Positions 31,925 to 40,438 of a stretch of 42,147 nt of DNA are shown here, in pieces. The notes under the pieces were generated by a model. It searched no databases. It was not told the DNA's origin and saw nothing but the letters and a program-made list of their open reading frames with translations. The stretch comes from Planctomycetia bacterium (GTDB taxonomy: Bacteria > Planctomycetota > Planctomycetia > Gemmatales > Gemmataceae). The stretch is from contig SYCV01000067.1 in assembly GCA_005786805.1 (NCBI GenBank), positions 1 through 42,147 on the forward strand, in the 5' to 3' direction. The translations under genes and the position numbers were made by a program. Position 1 is the first letter of the stretch. Every line of letters begins with the position of its first letter.

Positions 31925-34522
31925 TTGTCTCCCTTTCAAATCAACATGTTGGCGGCATATGCCTTCACACTGTTTAGCAGCGCAACCCTTTTGTTTCTAG
32001 TTCAGCCCATGATTGGAAAAATGATCCTTCCACTTTTGGGAGGCACCCCTGCCGTATGGAATACCTGCATGGTGTTCTTCCAGGCCCTTCTTCTCGCCGG
32101 TTATGGATATGCCCACCTTAGCACATCATTTTTTGGGGTCAGAAAACAAGCCCTTGTGCACATGGGGGTCATGCTTTTACCAATTCTTTTTTTTCCCATC
32201 GCAATCAACAAGACATTCATTGAGGGAGGAGAAGACAACCCCATCCCGGGTTTGCTCCTGCTTTTGTTCACTTCCGTGGGTGTGCCATTTTTCGTTGTTT
32301 CAAGCAGTGCCCCAATCCTTCAAAAATGGTTCTCAAGCACCAACCACCCCGCTGCAAAAGATCCTTACTTTCTTTACGGTGCCAGCAACCTCGGAAGCAT
32401 GCTTTCCCTGGTGGGCTACCCCATGTTTGTCGAACCTTATCTGATCCTGGCAGACCAGAAAAAGTATTGGGCGGTTGGGTATGGCTTCCTGATGCTGCTT
32501 ACCGCGCTTAGCGGCTGGCTCATGTACAAATGCCCCCCTGCTGAAGTCTCCTACTCCAATGAAACCGAGGCTGAAAACGAATCAGAAAAAGTATCATGGG
32601 GCAGAAGAGGTTGGTGGGTTCTTCTCGGTGCGGTTCCATCCAGTTTGATGCTGGGTGCAACCACTTACATGACTACCGATATCGCTGCAATCCCATTGCT
32701 TTGGGTGCTCCCATTGGGCTTGTATCTTTTAAGCTTTATCATCGTTTTTTCAAGGGTTCCATCATGGGTTCATACCTCGATGATAATTGCAACCCCGATG
32801 CTTGCCTTGCTTTTGGTGTTCATGATGCTTTCTGAAATCAGGCCACCCAAGGTTTATTGGACTGTCGCAATCCACCTTGCCTGCCTATTCACCGTATCAA
32901 TGGTTTGCCATGGTGAACTTGCAAAAAATCGACCAACCACCAAATACCTGACCGAATACTTCCTATGGATGTCATTTGGCGGCGTGGTGGGCGGGCTTTT
33001 CAACGGCCTTCTGGCCCCCATCGTCTTTTATGGAATTGTTGAATACCAGCTTATTCTCATGTGCACTTGCTTTATTCTTCCTCCGATTTTCGCAAGCAAA
33101 CCAAACAAATGGAATAACCCCGCTGACCTGAGCCTTGCCTTGCTTTTCCTCATTGGCGGATCGGTTCTCATCTACCTTAGAACCAAGGACAAAGACATCG
33201 ATTATGAAATGTTAAAGAGCACCAAGAATTGGATCTGGCATGCGAGCATTGTCGGATTCGTGCTGGCTTACGGGGTTTATCACATCTTCAAAAGTAAGGA
33301 CTCCCGTCTCGAACGGGCGCTTGATATCGTTCTCCCCCTGACCTTGGCTTTTCTTTCCTTCGGCCTTATTTGGGGACTTTTTTCAGATACTCTCTGGCCA
33401 AGGGTCAAGGGACTTGCTGGCTGGATAAATCTGAAGCCCGCCCAGACTCTCGCCATCCTCACTTATGGTGTGCCCACCGTGCTTTGTTACACCTTTGTCG
33501 AACGCCCATTCCGCTTTGGATTGAGTGTGGGGGCCATTTTGCTTGCCGCAGGTTTTAATACTCTTTTCGACACCACCGTCTCCTACCAGGACCGTAGTTT
33601 CTTTGGTGTTTTGAAAGTTGAAAACGATCGATTCTTCCGCAGGTTGGTTCATGGAACAACCCTGCATGGAAAACAGTTCCTTGATCCGGACGGTCATGGC
33701 ATACCACTTACCTACTACCACGACACCGGCCCCATCGGGCATGTGATGGCCGCTTACAATGTGCCAGACAAGGATAACAAATATCCCAACTGCGCCTTTA
33801 TCGGTCTGGGAACCGGAACAATGGCGGCCTACGCCCAAAAAGGCCAGCATGTGACTTTCTACGACATTGATCCCGTGGTTAAACGCATTTCCTTCGATAA
33901 CGACAAATACTTCACATTTGTTGAAAACGCCAGGAATCGTGGTGCCAAAGTGGACCTGGTCCTTGGCGATGCCCGACTTACCATGGATAGGCAGGAACTT
34001 TCCGATGATGAAAAATACAAGATTGTTGTGGTGGATGCATTCAGTTCGGATGCAATCCCGATCCACCTTATCACTCGAGAGGCCTTGCAAATGTACCTGA
34101 AGAAAATCACCCCGGATGGCTTGATTTGCTTCCACATCTCGAATCGATACCTGGACCTCAAGCCTGTGCTTGCAAACCTTGCCAGGGCGGAAAGCCTCAA
34201 GACTCTTTACTTCAGTGATGATGATGAAGCCGAGGCGGGAAAAGCCCGTTCCACCTGGGTGGTGCTCGCAAAAAACCAACAGGCACTTTCCAGATTGCTC
34301 ACCAAGGAAAACCTGAAGCCTATTCAAGCTGAATGGGATAGGCCGCTCAAAATGTTATCCGGAATATCTTGGGAACAGGGCCCGGGCCCGGGATCTTTCG
34401 CCCTCATGCTTCTAGGCGCGTTGAAAAACACGGATGCCCCCTGGGAACCAGTGAAAACCCGAGATGATGTGGGCGTTTGGAGCGATGATTACTCCAACCT
34501 GCTCAGCGTGTTCATGTGGTGA
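31925..34522 (+). CDS. Fused multi-pass membrane protein / spermidine synthase-like protein (copy 2)
   Basis: An 865-residue paralogue of the preceding gene, alignable over nearly its full length. Shared segments include FTLFSSATLLFLVQPMIGK, KDPYFLYGASNLGSM, VPSSLMLGATTYMTTDIAAIPLLW and the C-terminal DDYSNLLSVF. Residues 1 to about 550 are multi-pass membrane; it has extra hydrophobic stretches and a charged loop (about 420-465) compared with copy 1. The C-terminal domain has GLGTGT at 627-632, YDIDP, LGDARLTM and DAFSSDAIPIHLITREAL. The tandem copies share an operon ending at a strong terminator. The differences in the middle suggest divergence in transport or substrate handling. Confidence 0.86.
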   Translation: MSPFQINMLAAYAFTLFSSATLLFLVQPMIGKMILPLLGGTPAVWNTCMVFFQALLLAGYGYAHLSTSFFGVRKQALVHMGVMLLPILFFPIAINKTFIEGGEDNPIPGLLLLLFTSVGVPFFVVSSSAPILQKWFSSTNHPAAKDPYFLYGASNLGSMLSLVGYPMFVEPYLILADQKKYWAVGYGFLMLLTALSGWLMYKCPPAEVSYSNETEAENESEKVSWGRRGWWVLLGAVPSSLMLGATTYMTTDIAAIPLLWVLPLGLYLLSFIIVFSRVPSWVHTSMIIATPMLALLLVFMMLSEIRPPKVYWTVAIHLACLFTVSMVCHGELAKNRPTTKYLTEYFLWMSFGGVVGGLFNGLLAPIVFYGIVEYQLILMCTCFILPPIFASKPNKWNNPADLSLALLFLIGGSVLIYLRTKDKDIDYEMLKSTKNWIWHASIVGFVLAYGVYHIFKSKDSRLERALDIVLPLTLAFLSFGLIWGLFSDTLWPRVKGLAGWINLKPAQTLAILTYGVPTVLCYTFVERPFRFGLSVGAILLAAGFNTLFDTTVSYQDRSFFGVLKVENDRFFRRLVHGTTLHGKQFLDPDGHGIPLTYYHDTGPIGHVMAAYNVPDKDNKYPNCAFIGLGTGTMAAYAQKGQHVTFYDIDPVVKRISFDNDKYFTFVENARNRGAKVDLVLGDARLTMDRQELSDDEKYKIVVVDAFSSDAIPIHLITREALQMYLKKITPDGLICFHISNRYLDLKPVLANLARAESLKTLYFSDDDEAEAGKARSTWVVLAKNQQALSRLLTKENLKPIQAEWDRPLKMLSGISWEQGPGPGSFALMLLGALKNTDAPWEPVKTRDDVGVWSDDYSNLLSVFMW

Positions 34523-34544
34523 TTCAATGACTGAAAAATAAAAA

Positions 34545-34580
34545 GGCCCGCCTGAACTTACTATTCAGGCGGGCCCTTTT
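34545..34580. terminator. Strong bidirectional intrinsic terminator
   Basis: A 12-bp GC-rich stem, GGCCCGCCTGAA at 34545-34556 with its exact complement at 34564-34575, encloses a 7-base loop. It is flanked by an A-rich run on the left (34533-34544) and a T-rich run on the right, so it can stop transcription from both convergent genes (copy 2 on plus, the cyclodeaminase-family gene on minus). Confidence 0.9.
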
Positions 34581-34594
34581 GTTTAAACAATTCA

Positions 34595-35554
34595 CTACCA
34601 TTCAATCTGCTGGCCCAGGCCTTCAGCTTGTGCTTTCTGGAACACCTTTAAACCCACCGCGAGGTCTTCTATCCCGATCCCCAAGGATTTAAAAAGTGTG
34701 ATTTCAGCAGGGTCGACCCTGCCCTTGTAACGACCCCCGATAATAGGCCCCAATTCCCTAACCTCACCCCACTTCAAGGAACCATCCTCAAAGCCCTTTT
34801 GAAAATCTCCCGCTTCCAACCGGCATTGATCCCTGCTGTCAACCACGATCCTGCTGAATTTCTGAACCGCCTCAGGGGTCAATTCAGCTTTACCCATGAA
34901 GTTGGATCCTATCGCATTCACATGCATTCCTTCATTGAGCCATTCAGCCTTGAAGAATGGATCTCGTACTGATGTCGCGGTCACGAGTATATCCTTGTCC
35001 TTTGCCACATCATCAGGGTTTGCAACAGGAATAACATCCACCCCGCAAATCTCGGTCATCTCCTTGGCGAAGGTATTACGATGCTCCTCGTTAGGGCTGA
35101 AGACTTCAATCTTGGTGATTTTACGAACCTTGCAAACTCCAATTAACTGGGTTCGCGCCTGCTTTCCACTGCCGAATATTCCAACTCTGGAGGCTTCGGG
35201 GTTGGCCAAATACTTGGTGGCGACCGCACTTGCAGCCCCCGTTCTTACCTGCCCCAGATAATCCGCCTGCATCAAGCTGAGAAGATTTCCTGTTTTCCCA
35301 TCAAATAGGGTGAATAGAAACTGGGCGTTTCCTTTTCTGGTAGTCGCATAAACCTTGGAGCCCATGCCCCCCAAAGTTTTGGCGGAGGCACCCATCGTAT
35401 GAAGCACCCCATGGTCAGTCACCACGCGGGCGCGGTTAATGTTCATGGCTTCTTCAATACCAAGTTTTTTTAGTCCGATTTCTACTCCTTCCATGGCCAT
35501 TTCCATGGTCAATACTTTTCGGACATCATCTTCTCTCAGTAAAAGTGCCGGCAT
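34595..35554 (-). CDS. Ornithine cyclodeaminase / mu-crystallin family protein
   Basis: A 319-residue NAD(P)-dependent enzyme of the ornithine cyclodeaminase/mu-crystallin/alanine dehydrogenase family. The N-terminal domain (LLLREDDVRKVL; MGSKVYATTRKGNA with the catalytic lysine; SLMQADYLGQVRTGAASAVAT) is followed by a Rossmann domain with VGIFGSGKQARTQL near residue 140 and the typical late stretch HVNAIGSNFMGKAELTPEAV. Candidate reactions are ornithine to proline, alanine dehydrogenation, or reduction of an imine or ketimine. It lies 35 bases downstream of the aminotransferase gene and is probably co-transcribed, so a joint role in amino acid conversion is likely. Confidence 0.88.
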   Translation of the reverse strand: MPALLLREDDVRKVLTMEMAMEGVEIGLKKLGIEEAMNINRARVVTDHGVLHTMGASAKTLGGMGSKVYATTRKGNAQFLFTLFDGKTGNLLSLMQADYLGQVRTGAASAVATKYLANPEASRVGIFGSGKQARTQLIGVCKVRKITKIEVFSPNEEHRNTFAKEMTEICGVDVIPVANPDDVAKDKDILVTATSVRDPFFKAEWLNEGMHVNAIGSNFMGKAELTPEAVQKFSRIVVDSRDQCRLEAGDFQKGFEDGSLKWGEVRELGPIIGGRYKGRVDPAEITLFKSLGIGIEDLAVGLKVFQKAQAEGLGQQIEW

Positions 35555-35589
35555 AAAAAGTCTCCAATCAATTTATATCCTGGGAAAAA

Positions 35590-36786
35590 TCAAACTGCTG
35601 TCTTAAGCCACTCATGAAATTTATCCAGCCCCGCATCTAAAACTTCCTTGCTGGTGGCGTAGGAAAGCCTGGCATAGCCCTCCGCGCCAAACGCAGAACC
35701 CTGAACCAAGTTCACATGGGCCTGCTCCAATGCCATCAAGCAGAAAGAAGCGGAATCAGTCACCTTTTTACCACCAAAAGACTTGCCAAAATAGTATGAA
35801 ACATCAAAGAACGCATAAAAAGCACCGGGAGGCACCTTGCACTTGATCCCAGGCATACCCTGAAGTTTCTTCACTACAAAATCCCTGCGAGATTCAAATT
35901 CTTTCCGCATCTGCCCCACACATTCCTGCGGGCCATCCAGTGCCGCGATTGCAGCGGATTGGCTGATGCTGCATGGGTTACTGGTTTCCTGACTTTGAAT
36001 ATTGGCCATGGCCTTGACCACGGCATCAGGCCCGATTGCCCAACCGATGCGCCATCCTGTCATCGCATAAGTCTTGCTCACACCGCTGATGGTAATGGTG
36101 CGGGCTTTCAAGCCCTCTCGCAATGTGGCAAAACAAGTCGCCTTGGCATCGCCATAAACCAACTGTTCGTAAATCTCGTCACTAATCACCCCGATATTTG
36201 ATTCCAAAACAAGGTCAGCGATGGCCTCAAGTTCCGCGCGGGTATATACAGCACCGGTTGGGTTGCTGGGAGAATTAATCAACAGAAGCTTTGTACGGGG
36301 GGTGATGGCCTTCTTGATTTGAGCCGCAGAAACTTTGAAATCAACCTCCATCCCACAAGGTATAAGCACTGGGGTCGCACCAGTCATGGAGACCAAATCA
36401 CTGTAACTAACCCAGTATGGGGTTGGAATAACCACCTCGTCACCCGGACCCACAAGGGATAATAAAGCATTGTGAATTGAATGCTTGGCACCGTTGGAAA
36501 CAATGATTTGATCAGCGGTGCAATCAAGGTTGTAAACCTTCTTGTACCACCTCGAAATCGCGGTCCTAAGTTCCGCGGTTCCATGGGCGATGGTGTAATG
36601 GGTCTGGCCGGACTTCATCGCTGCGATGGCAGCCTGGCAAATATGGTCAGGAGTTGGAAAATCTGGTTCCCCAAGGCTGAAGTCAAACACCTTTACTCCC
36701 TGGGCACGCAACTGTCTGGCTTTGGCTCCTGCCGCCAATGTTGCAGAAGGTTGCACCGATGAAGCCAACTTCGATATTCCAAGCAT
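35590..36786 (-). CDS. Class I pyridoxal-phosphate aminotransferase, aspartate aminotransferase-like
   Basis: A 398-residue fold-type I aminotransferase of the I-gamma (thermophile AspAT) branch. Landmarks are FSLGEPDFPTPDHI near the N-terminus, VSNGAKHSIHNAL (cofactor phosphate region), LLINSPSNPTGAVYT (substrate and PLP contacts), VISDEIYEQLVYG with the PLP-ring aspartate and tyrosine, and SGVSKTYAMTGWRIGW with the Schiff-base lysine. The substrate is most likely aspartate/2-oxoglutarate, though related branches also use prephenate or alanine. It precedes the cyclodeaminase-family gene by 35 bases. Confidence 0.92.
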   Translation of the reverse strand: MLGISKLASSVQPSATLAAGAKARQLRAQGVKVFDFSLGEPDFPTPDHICQAAIAAMKSGQTHYTIAHGTAELRTAISRWYKKVYNLDCTADQIIVSNGAKHSIHNALLSLVGPGDEVVIPTPYWVSYSDLVSMTGATPVLIPCGMEVDFKVSAAQIKKAITPRTKLLLINSPSNPTGAVYTRAELEAIADLVLESNIGVISDEIYEQLVYGDAKATCFATLREGLKARTITISGVSKTYAMTGWRIGWAIGPDAVVKAMANIQSQETSNPCSISQSAAIAALDGPQECVGQMRKEFESRRDFVVKKLQGMPGIKCKVPPGAFYAFFDVSYYFGKSFGGKKVTDSASFCLMALEQAHVNLVQGSAFGAEGYARLSYATSKEVLDAGLDKFHEWLKTAV

Positions 36787-36897
36787 CTATCTCTCTCCCG
36801 CATGAATATTGTAAAACACCCTCAAGGATGATGGACACTCCTGTCAAGGCATTGTATCGTACTTAAATTGTAAGTGGAGATCCCCCGGGGAAACACC

Positions 36898-38139
36898 TTG
36901 GCTTTAAAGCTGCTAAACATCATACAACGCTATCCACCCGCACTTGGTGGGTCGGAACTTTACTTTCAAAAGCTCAGTGAATTTCTAGCCTCCAAGGGTC
37001 ATGATATTTCAGCATGGACCAGCACCGCCGACAATCTTGAATCTTTCTGGTTAAATCGGCATCCCATGCTTTCATGCGGTGAAGAATTCATCAACAGCGT
37101 AAAAGTCCGAAGATTCAAGCTTTTCCACATTCCAATGCAACGATTGATTTTCAAATTAATTTCAAGAATCCCCATTCGCCCCCTGCAGTGCCTGACATTC
37201 TCTCACAACCCCATCATGCCCGGAATGCTCGAACTTGCCTCAAGATGTGATGAAAAATTTGATGCGGTTCACGCTGGATGCTTCCCTTACGCCTTTCCAA
37301 TCCACTCAGGGATGAAACTTGCAAAAAATAAAAAAATTCCCTTTTTGCTTACCCCATTTCTTCATTTGGGGAACCTTGATGATCCCAGAAACCGAATCCG
37401 CAAAGGGTATACCCACCCGGCACTGATGAGCCTCGCGCATCAAGCCGATGCCATTTTTGCCCAGACGGAATTTGAAGCTCAAACACTCGAGGATCTTGGC
37501 ATTCCACATGAAAAAATTCATCTGCAGGGCATGGGTGTTGAACTGGAAACATGCACCAAGGGCGCCCCAGAAATAGCCCGTAAACTTTGGAGTATTCCCC
37601 AACACGAAATCATCGTGGGGCATCTTGCGAATTTAAGCTGGGACAAGGGATCCACTGACCTGTTGTTGGCGATGGAAATATTATGGCGAAAAGGCATCGG
37701 TGCCAAATTGGTGCTTGCCGGTCCCGCAATGCCATCCTTTGAAAAGCTATTCCAAGCATTTCCATTCAAGGATCAGGTAATCCGCACAGGCCCTCTTTCA
37801 ACGCAAGAAAAACAAAACTTTTTTGCGGCGATCGATATTTTCGCACTACCCAGCAGGTCTGATTCATTCGGCATCGTACTGTTGGAGGCATGGGCCAATC
37901 GTAAACCCTGCGTGGTGTACAAGGCGGGGGGACCCGGAAGCCTGGTGAAACATCAATCGGATGGAATAGTTGTCCCATGCGACAACATCGAGAGCCTCGC
38001 TAACGCCCTTGAAAATTTAATTGAAGACAAAAAATTATCGGAGCGACTCGGGTTGGCGGGACATGGAAGAATCGCAAGAGAATTTCTCTGGGAACAAAAG
38101 CTCCAAGTTTTTGAAAATGTGCTGAAATCACTGACCTAA
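36898..38139 (+). CDS. GT4-family (GT-B fold) glycosyltransferase
   Basis: A retaining glycosyltransferase of about 413 residues. The N-terminal domain opens with KLLNIIQRYPPALGGSELYFQKL, the acceptor-side glycine loop of GT4 enzymes. The C-terminal domain has VGHLANLSWDKGSTDLLLAM, then PSRSDSFGIVLLEAWANRKPCVVYKAGGPG, whose Glu-x7-Glu type motif contacts the donor nucleotide. I place the start at TTG 36898, which has GGGG about 7 bases upstream and begins at the conserved strand; a GTG at 36874 is the alternative. The neighbours on both sides are convergent or divergent, so it is probably transcribed alone. Donor and acceptor are unknown. Confidence 0.86.
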   Translation: MALKLLNIIQRYPPALGGSELYFQKLSEFLASKGHDISAWTSTADNLESFWLNRHPMLSCGEEFINSVKVRRFKLFHIPMQRLIFKLISRIPIRPLQCLTFSHNPIMPGMLELASRCDEKFDAVHAGCFPYAFPIHSGMKLAKNKKIPFLLTPFLHLGNLDDPRNRIRKGYTHPALMSLAHQADAIFAQTEFEAQTLEDLGIPHEKIHLQGMGVELETCTKGAPEIARKLWSIPQHEIIVGHLANLSWDKGSTDLLLAMEILWRKGIGAKLVLAGPAMPSFEKLFQAFPFKDQVIRTGPLSTQEKQNFFAAIDIFALPSRSDSFGIVLLEAWANRKPCVVYKAGGPGSLVKHQSDGIVVPCDNIESLANALENLIEDKKLSERLGLAGHGRIAREFLWEQKLQVFENVLKSLT

Positions 38140-38150
38140 CCTGTTTTGTG

Positions 38151-38951
38151 CTAGGGCTTGATCTTGCGAATGGATTCAAATGCCGCATCAACGACTTTTT
38201 CGTCCTTGTCCTGCAGTGCCTGCTGAAGTGCCGGCATTGCCTTGATTGCCTTGGCGCCTATTTCTCCCAATAATTTTGCAGCATTAGTTCTGACTTCCGC
38301 ATCCATATCTTTCAATAGCCTTGCAAGCACCATAACACCCGGCTCACCCATTCTCGGAGCAAGCTTTATAGAAGCCTCGATTAAATTCCCACTCGGTTGA
38401 TTATTTTTCCAACCACAAACCTGGCCCATTGATCGAAGAGAGATTTCAGCAATATCCCTCTCAGCCGATCGAAAAGAATTGATCAACCAAGGCAAGGCTG
38501 GGTAACCGGTGGTTTCAAGATTCCCCAAGGCTGCGAGTGCGCGAATCTTGGTATCCTTGTCAAAATGATCTGTAAGCGCGCAAAGTTCGGGCAGGGCAGC
38601 CTGCGCATCGGGACCCATTCCTGCTAGCGCCGTTAATGCAAGCAACCGGACACCCTTGGGGCCATTGGCAGAAAGTTTTGCAAGGGAAGACACTGCGACT
38701 TTACCCATCTGCTGAAGTGTGGAAATGGATTTGGACCTGATTTCAAGGTCAGGATGAATAGCGAGCTTTTCCAAATGCGCTATTGCAGGGGCATCAAACA
38801 TCCCAAGCGCCGAAATAATCACGATCATTCTCGAAGGTTCAGGATCCGCATCCAACTCTTTCACCCATTGCTGCAGATTTTTTCCCTGAAAAATTTTTTC
38901 GGGTTCAAGCGAAAAAAGCAAGCTTGCGATCAATGTCAATGAAATCAGCAA
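38151..38951 (-). CDS. Secreted HEAT-repeat protein
   Basis: A 266-residue protein with a short signal sequence (LISLTLIASLLFSL), followed by about six HEAT/PBS-lyase-like helical repeats. Each repeat has the pattern A(I)..L..(hydrophobic), for example MVIISALGMFDAPAIAHLEKLA, RLLALTALAGMGPDAQAALPELCAL and AEVRTNAAKLLGEIGAKAIKAMPALQQAL. Such repeats form binding surfaces. The start is TTG at 38951 with GAGGG upstream. It ends 11 bases from the convergent GT4 gene and begins 21 bases after the DUF1501 gene, so it probably belongs to the DUF1549/DUF1501 transcription unit. Confidence 0.8.
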   Translation of the reverse strand: MLISLTLIASLLFSLEPEKIFQGKNLQQWVKELDADPEPSRMIVIISALGMFDAPAIAHLEKLAIHPDLEIRSKSISTLQQMGKVAVSSLAKLSANGPKGVRLLALTALAGMGPDAQAALPELCALTDHFDKDTKIRALAALGNLETTGYPALPWLINSFRSAERDIAEISLRSMGQVCGWKNNQPSGNLIEASIKLAPRMGEPGVMVLARLLKDMDAEVRTNAAKLLGEIGAKAIKAMPALQQALQDKDEKVVDAAFESIRKIKP

Positions 38952-38972
38952 TTCCCACCCTCAAAAAAAACC

Positions 38973-40430
38973 TTAACTTCTGGACTTTTGGAAAATCGCA
39001 TCCACAGATTTGCCTTTGCCATCCTCCGTCGCATAAAAAGGCCTTTTCTCAATATCGAAGGCAGTCTTCGGTGATATACCCATCGCGGTGAAAATTGTAG
39101 CATGCATATCGGGGATAGAAACGGGATCCTTGGTCACGATCAAAGGTCTTTCATCAGCGGTGACCCCATGCACATGGCCTTTTCTCACACCGCCACCAAA
39201 CATCACCGCGGAACACGAACCCGTGAAATGCCTGTGTAAACCATAATGCTTGGGTTCTTTCAGGACATCCGATTTCGCCCTTGATTGATCCGAGGCAGTG
39301 CTTCCTGGAACCCCCTCGATCATCATGTCCCGACTGAATTCGGTTGCAAGCACGACAAGAGTCCGGTCCAGCATTCCCCGTTTTTCAAGATCAAGCACTA
39401 GCTGGGCTATCGGCCTGTCTATCTGTTGTTTCAAGTTTGCCAAAGTCGCATGGCCATTCTCATGGGTATCCCAATGCAGGAATGGAACATATTCGGTGGT
39501 TACCTCGATAAACCGTGCACCCGACTCGGCTAATCGCCTTGCCAGAAGGCAACCCTGGCCAAACCTACCGGTGTTATAAATATCGTAAATTTCCTTGGGT
39601 TCACGCTCTAGTTCAAAAGCCTCTCGTTCGGGGGAACTTAAAAGCCTGTACGCGTTCTCCATTGATCGCACGATGGATTCACGATGATAATCACTGGTCT
39701 TATCCCCAACGGGACTGCGCTTGACCATTTCACGCCATCGAGCCATCCTGGCTTCAAATCGTTGCGGTGTCATTCCCTTGGGTGGCCTTACGGAATTGGC
39801 AGCCTCCATGGGAAAGGGAATATTAAATGGACCATACTCCCCACCAAAGAAACCCGCTGTGGTGAACGCTTTCAATTCCTCGGATTCGCCATGCCCTTCT
39901 AGTTTTTGACCTATGTTGATGAAAGCAGGAATGGCGGGATTTCTTTGGCCAAGCACCTTGGACATCCATGCGCCAATATGTGGAGCAGCCACGGTTTGAG
40001 GGGGAATGTACCCTGTATGCCAGTGGTATTGGTGTCTTGAATGCAGGATGGTGCCAAGGTCGGGCATGCGATGGGATCGCACAATCGTGCCACGGTCCAT
40101 CACCTTTGCGACATTTTCCAATCCCTGCGAAATGCGAACCCCGTCCACCACGGTTGGAATGGAAGGAAAAGTGGAAAGGATGGTTTCAGATCGCACGCCC
40201 ACCTCGTAGGGGGTGTATCGCTTGGGGTCAAAAGTCTCAGGCCCAGCCATACCCCCGCCCATCCACAAAAGAATACAGCAATCAGCGGTGGCTTTTGGCT
40301 GTTCGACTTTTTCAGCAGAAAAAGCAGTGGGTTCATTTAAACCCATGGTCGTTATACCAGCGGCGGCCAACTGGGCCAGAAACCGCCTTCGTTCCATGAT
40401 TTTTTCGGTGGTTCGATTATTATTTTTCAT
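38973..40430 (-). CDS. DUF1501 family protein, Tat-exported
   Basis: A 485-residue exported protein with an alkaline-phosphatase/sulfatase-like fold. The N-terminus carries a twin-arginine type signal (MERRRFLAQLAAAGITTMG). Family landmarks are CCILLWMGGGMAGPETFDPK, SHRMPDLGTILHSRHQYHWHTGYIP, TGRFGQGCLLARRLAESGARFIEVT, WDTHENGHATLANLKQQID, LVVLATEFSRD and HYGLHRHFTGSCSAVMFGGGVRKG. A GAGGTG ribosome binding site precedes the ATG. It lies 8 bases after the DUF1549/1553 gene; this pairing is a hallmark of planctomycetes. The biochemical role is not established. Confidence 0.93.
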   Translation of the reverse strand: MKNNNRTTEKIMERRRFLAQLAAAGITTMGLNEPTAFSAEKVEQPKATADCCILLWMGGGMAGPETFDPKRYTPYEVGVRSETILSTFPSIPTVVDGVRISQGLENVAKVMDRGTIVRSHRMPDLGTILHSRHQYHWHTGYIPPQTVAAPHIGAWMSKVLGQRNPAIPAFINIGQKLEGHGESEELKAFTTAGFFGGEYGPFNIPFPMEAANSVRPPKGMTPQRFEARMARWREMVKRSPVGDKTSDYHRESIVRSMENAYRLLSSPEREAFELEREPKEIYDIYNTGRFGQGCLLARRLAESGARFIEVTTEYVPFLHWDTHENGHATLANLKQQIDRPIAQLVLDLEKRGMLDRTLVVLATEFSRDMMIEGVPGSTASDQSRAKSDVLKEPKHYGLHRHFTGSCSAVMFGGGVRKGHVHGVTADERPLIVTKDPVSIPDMHATIFTAMGISPKTAFDIEKRPFYATEDGKGKSVDAIFQKSRS

Positions 40431-40438
40431 GTTTCACC

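Noticed and set aside
33383..34327. 314-codon open frame antisense to spermidine-synthase copy 2
   Set aside because: Long but fully antisense to a conserved methyltransferase domain; its translation is low in complexity and unlike any family I know.
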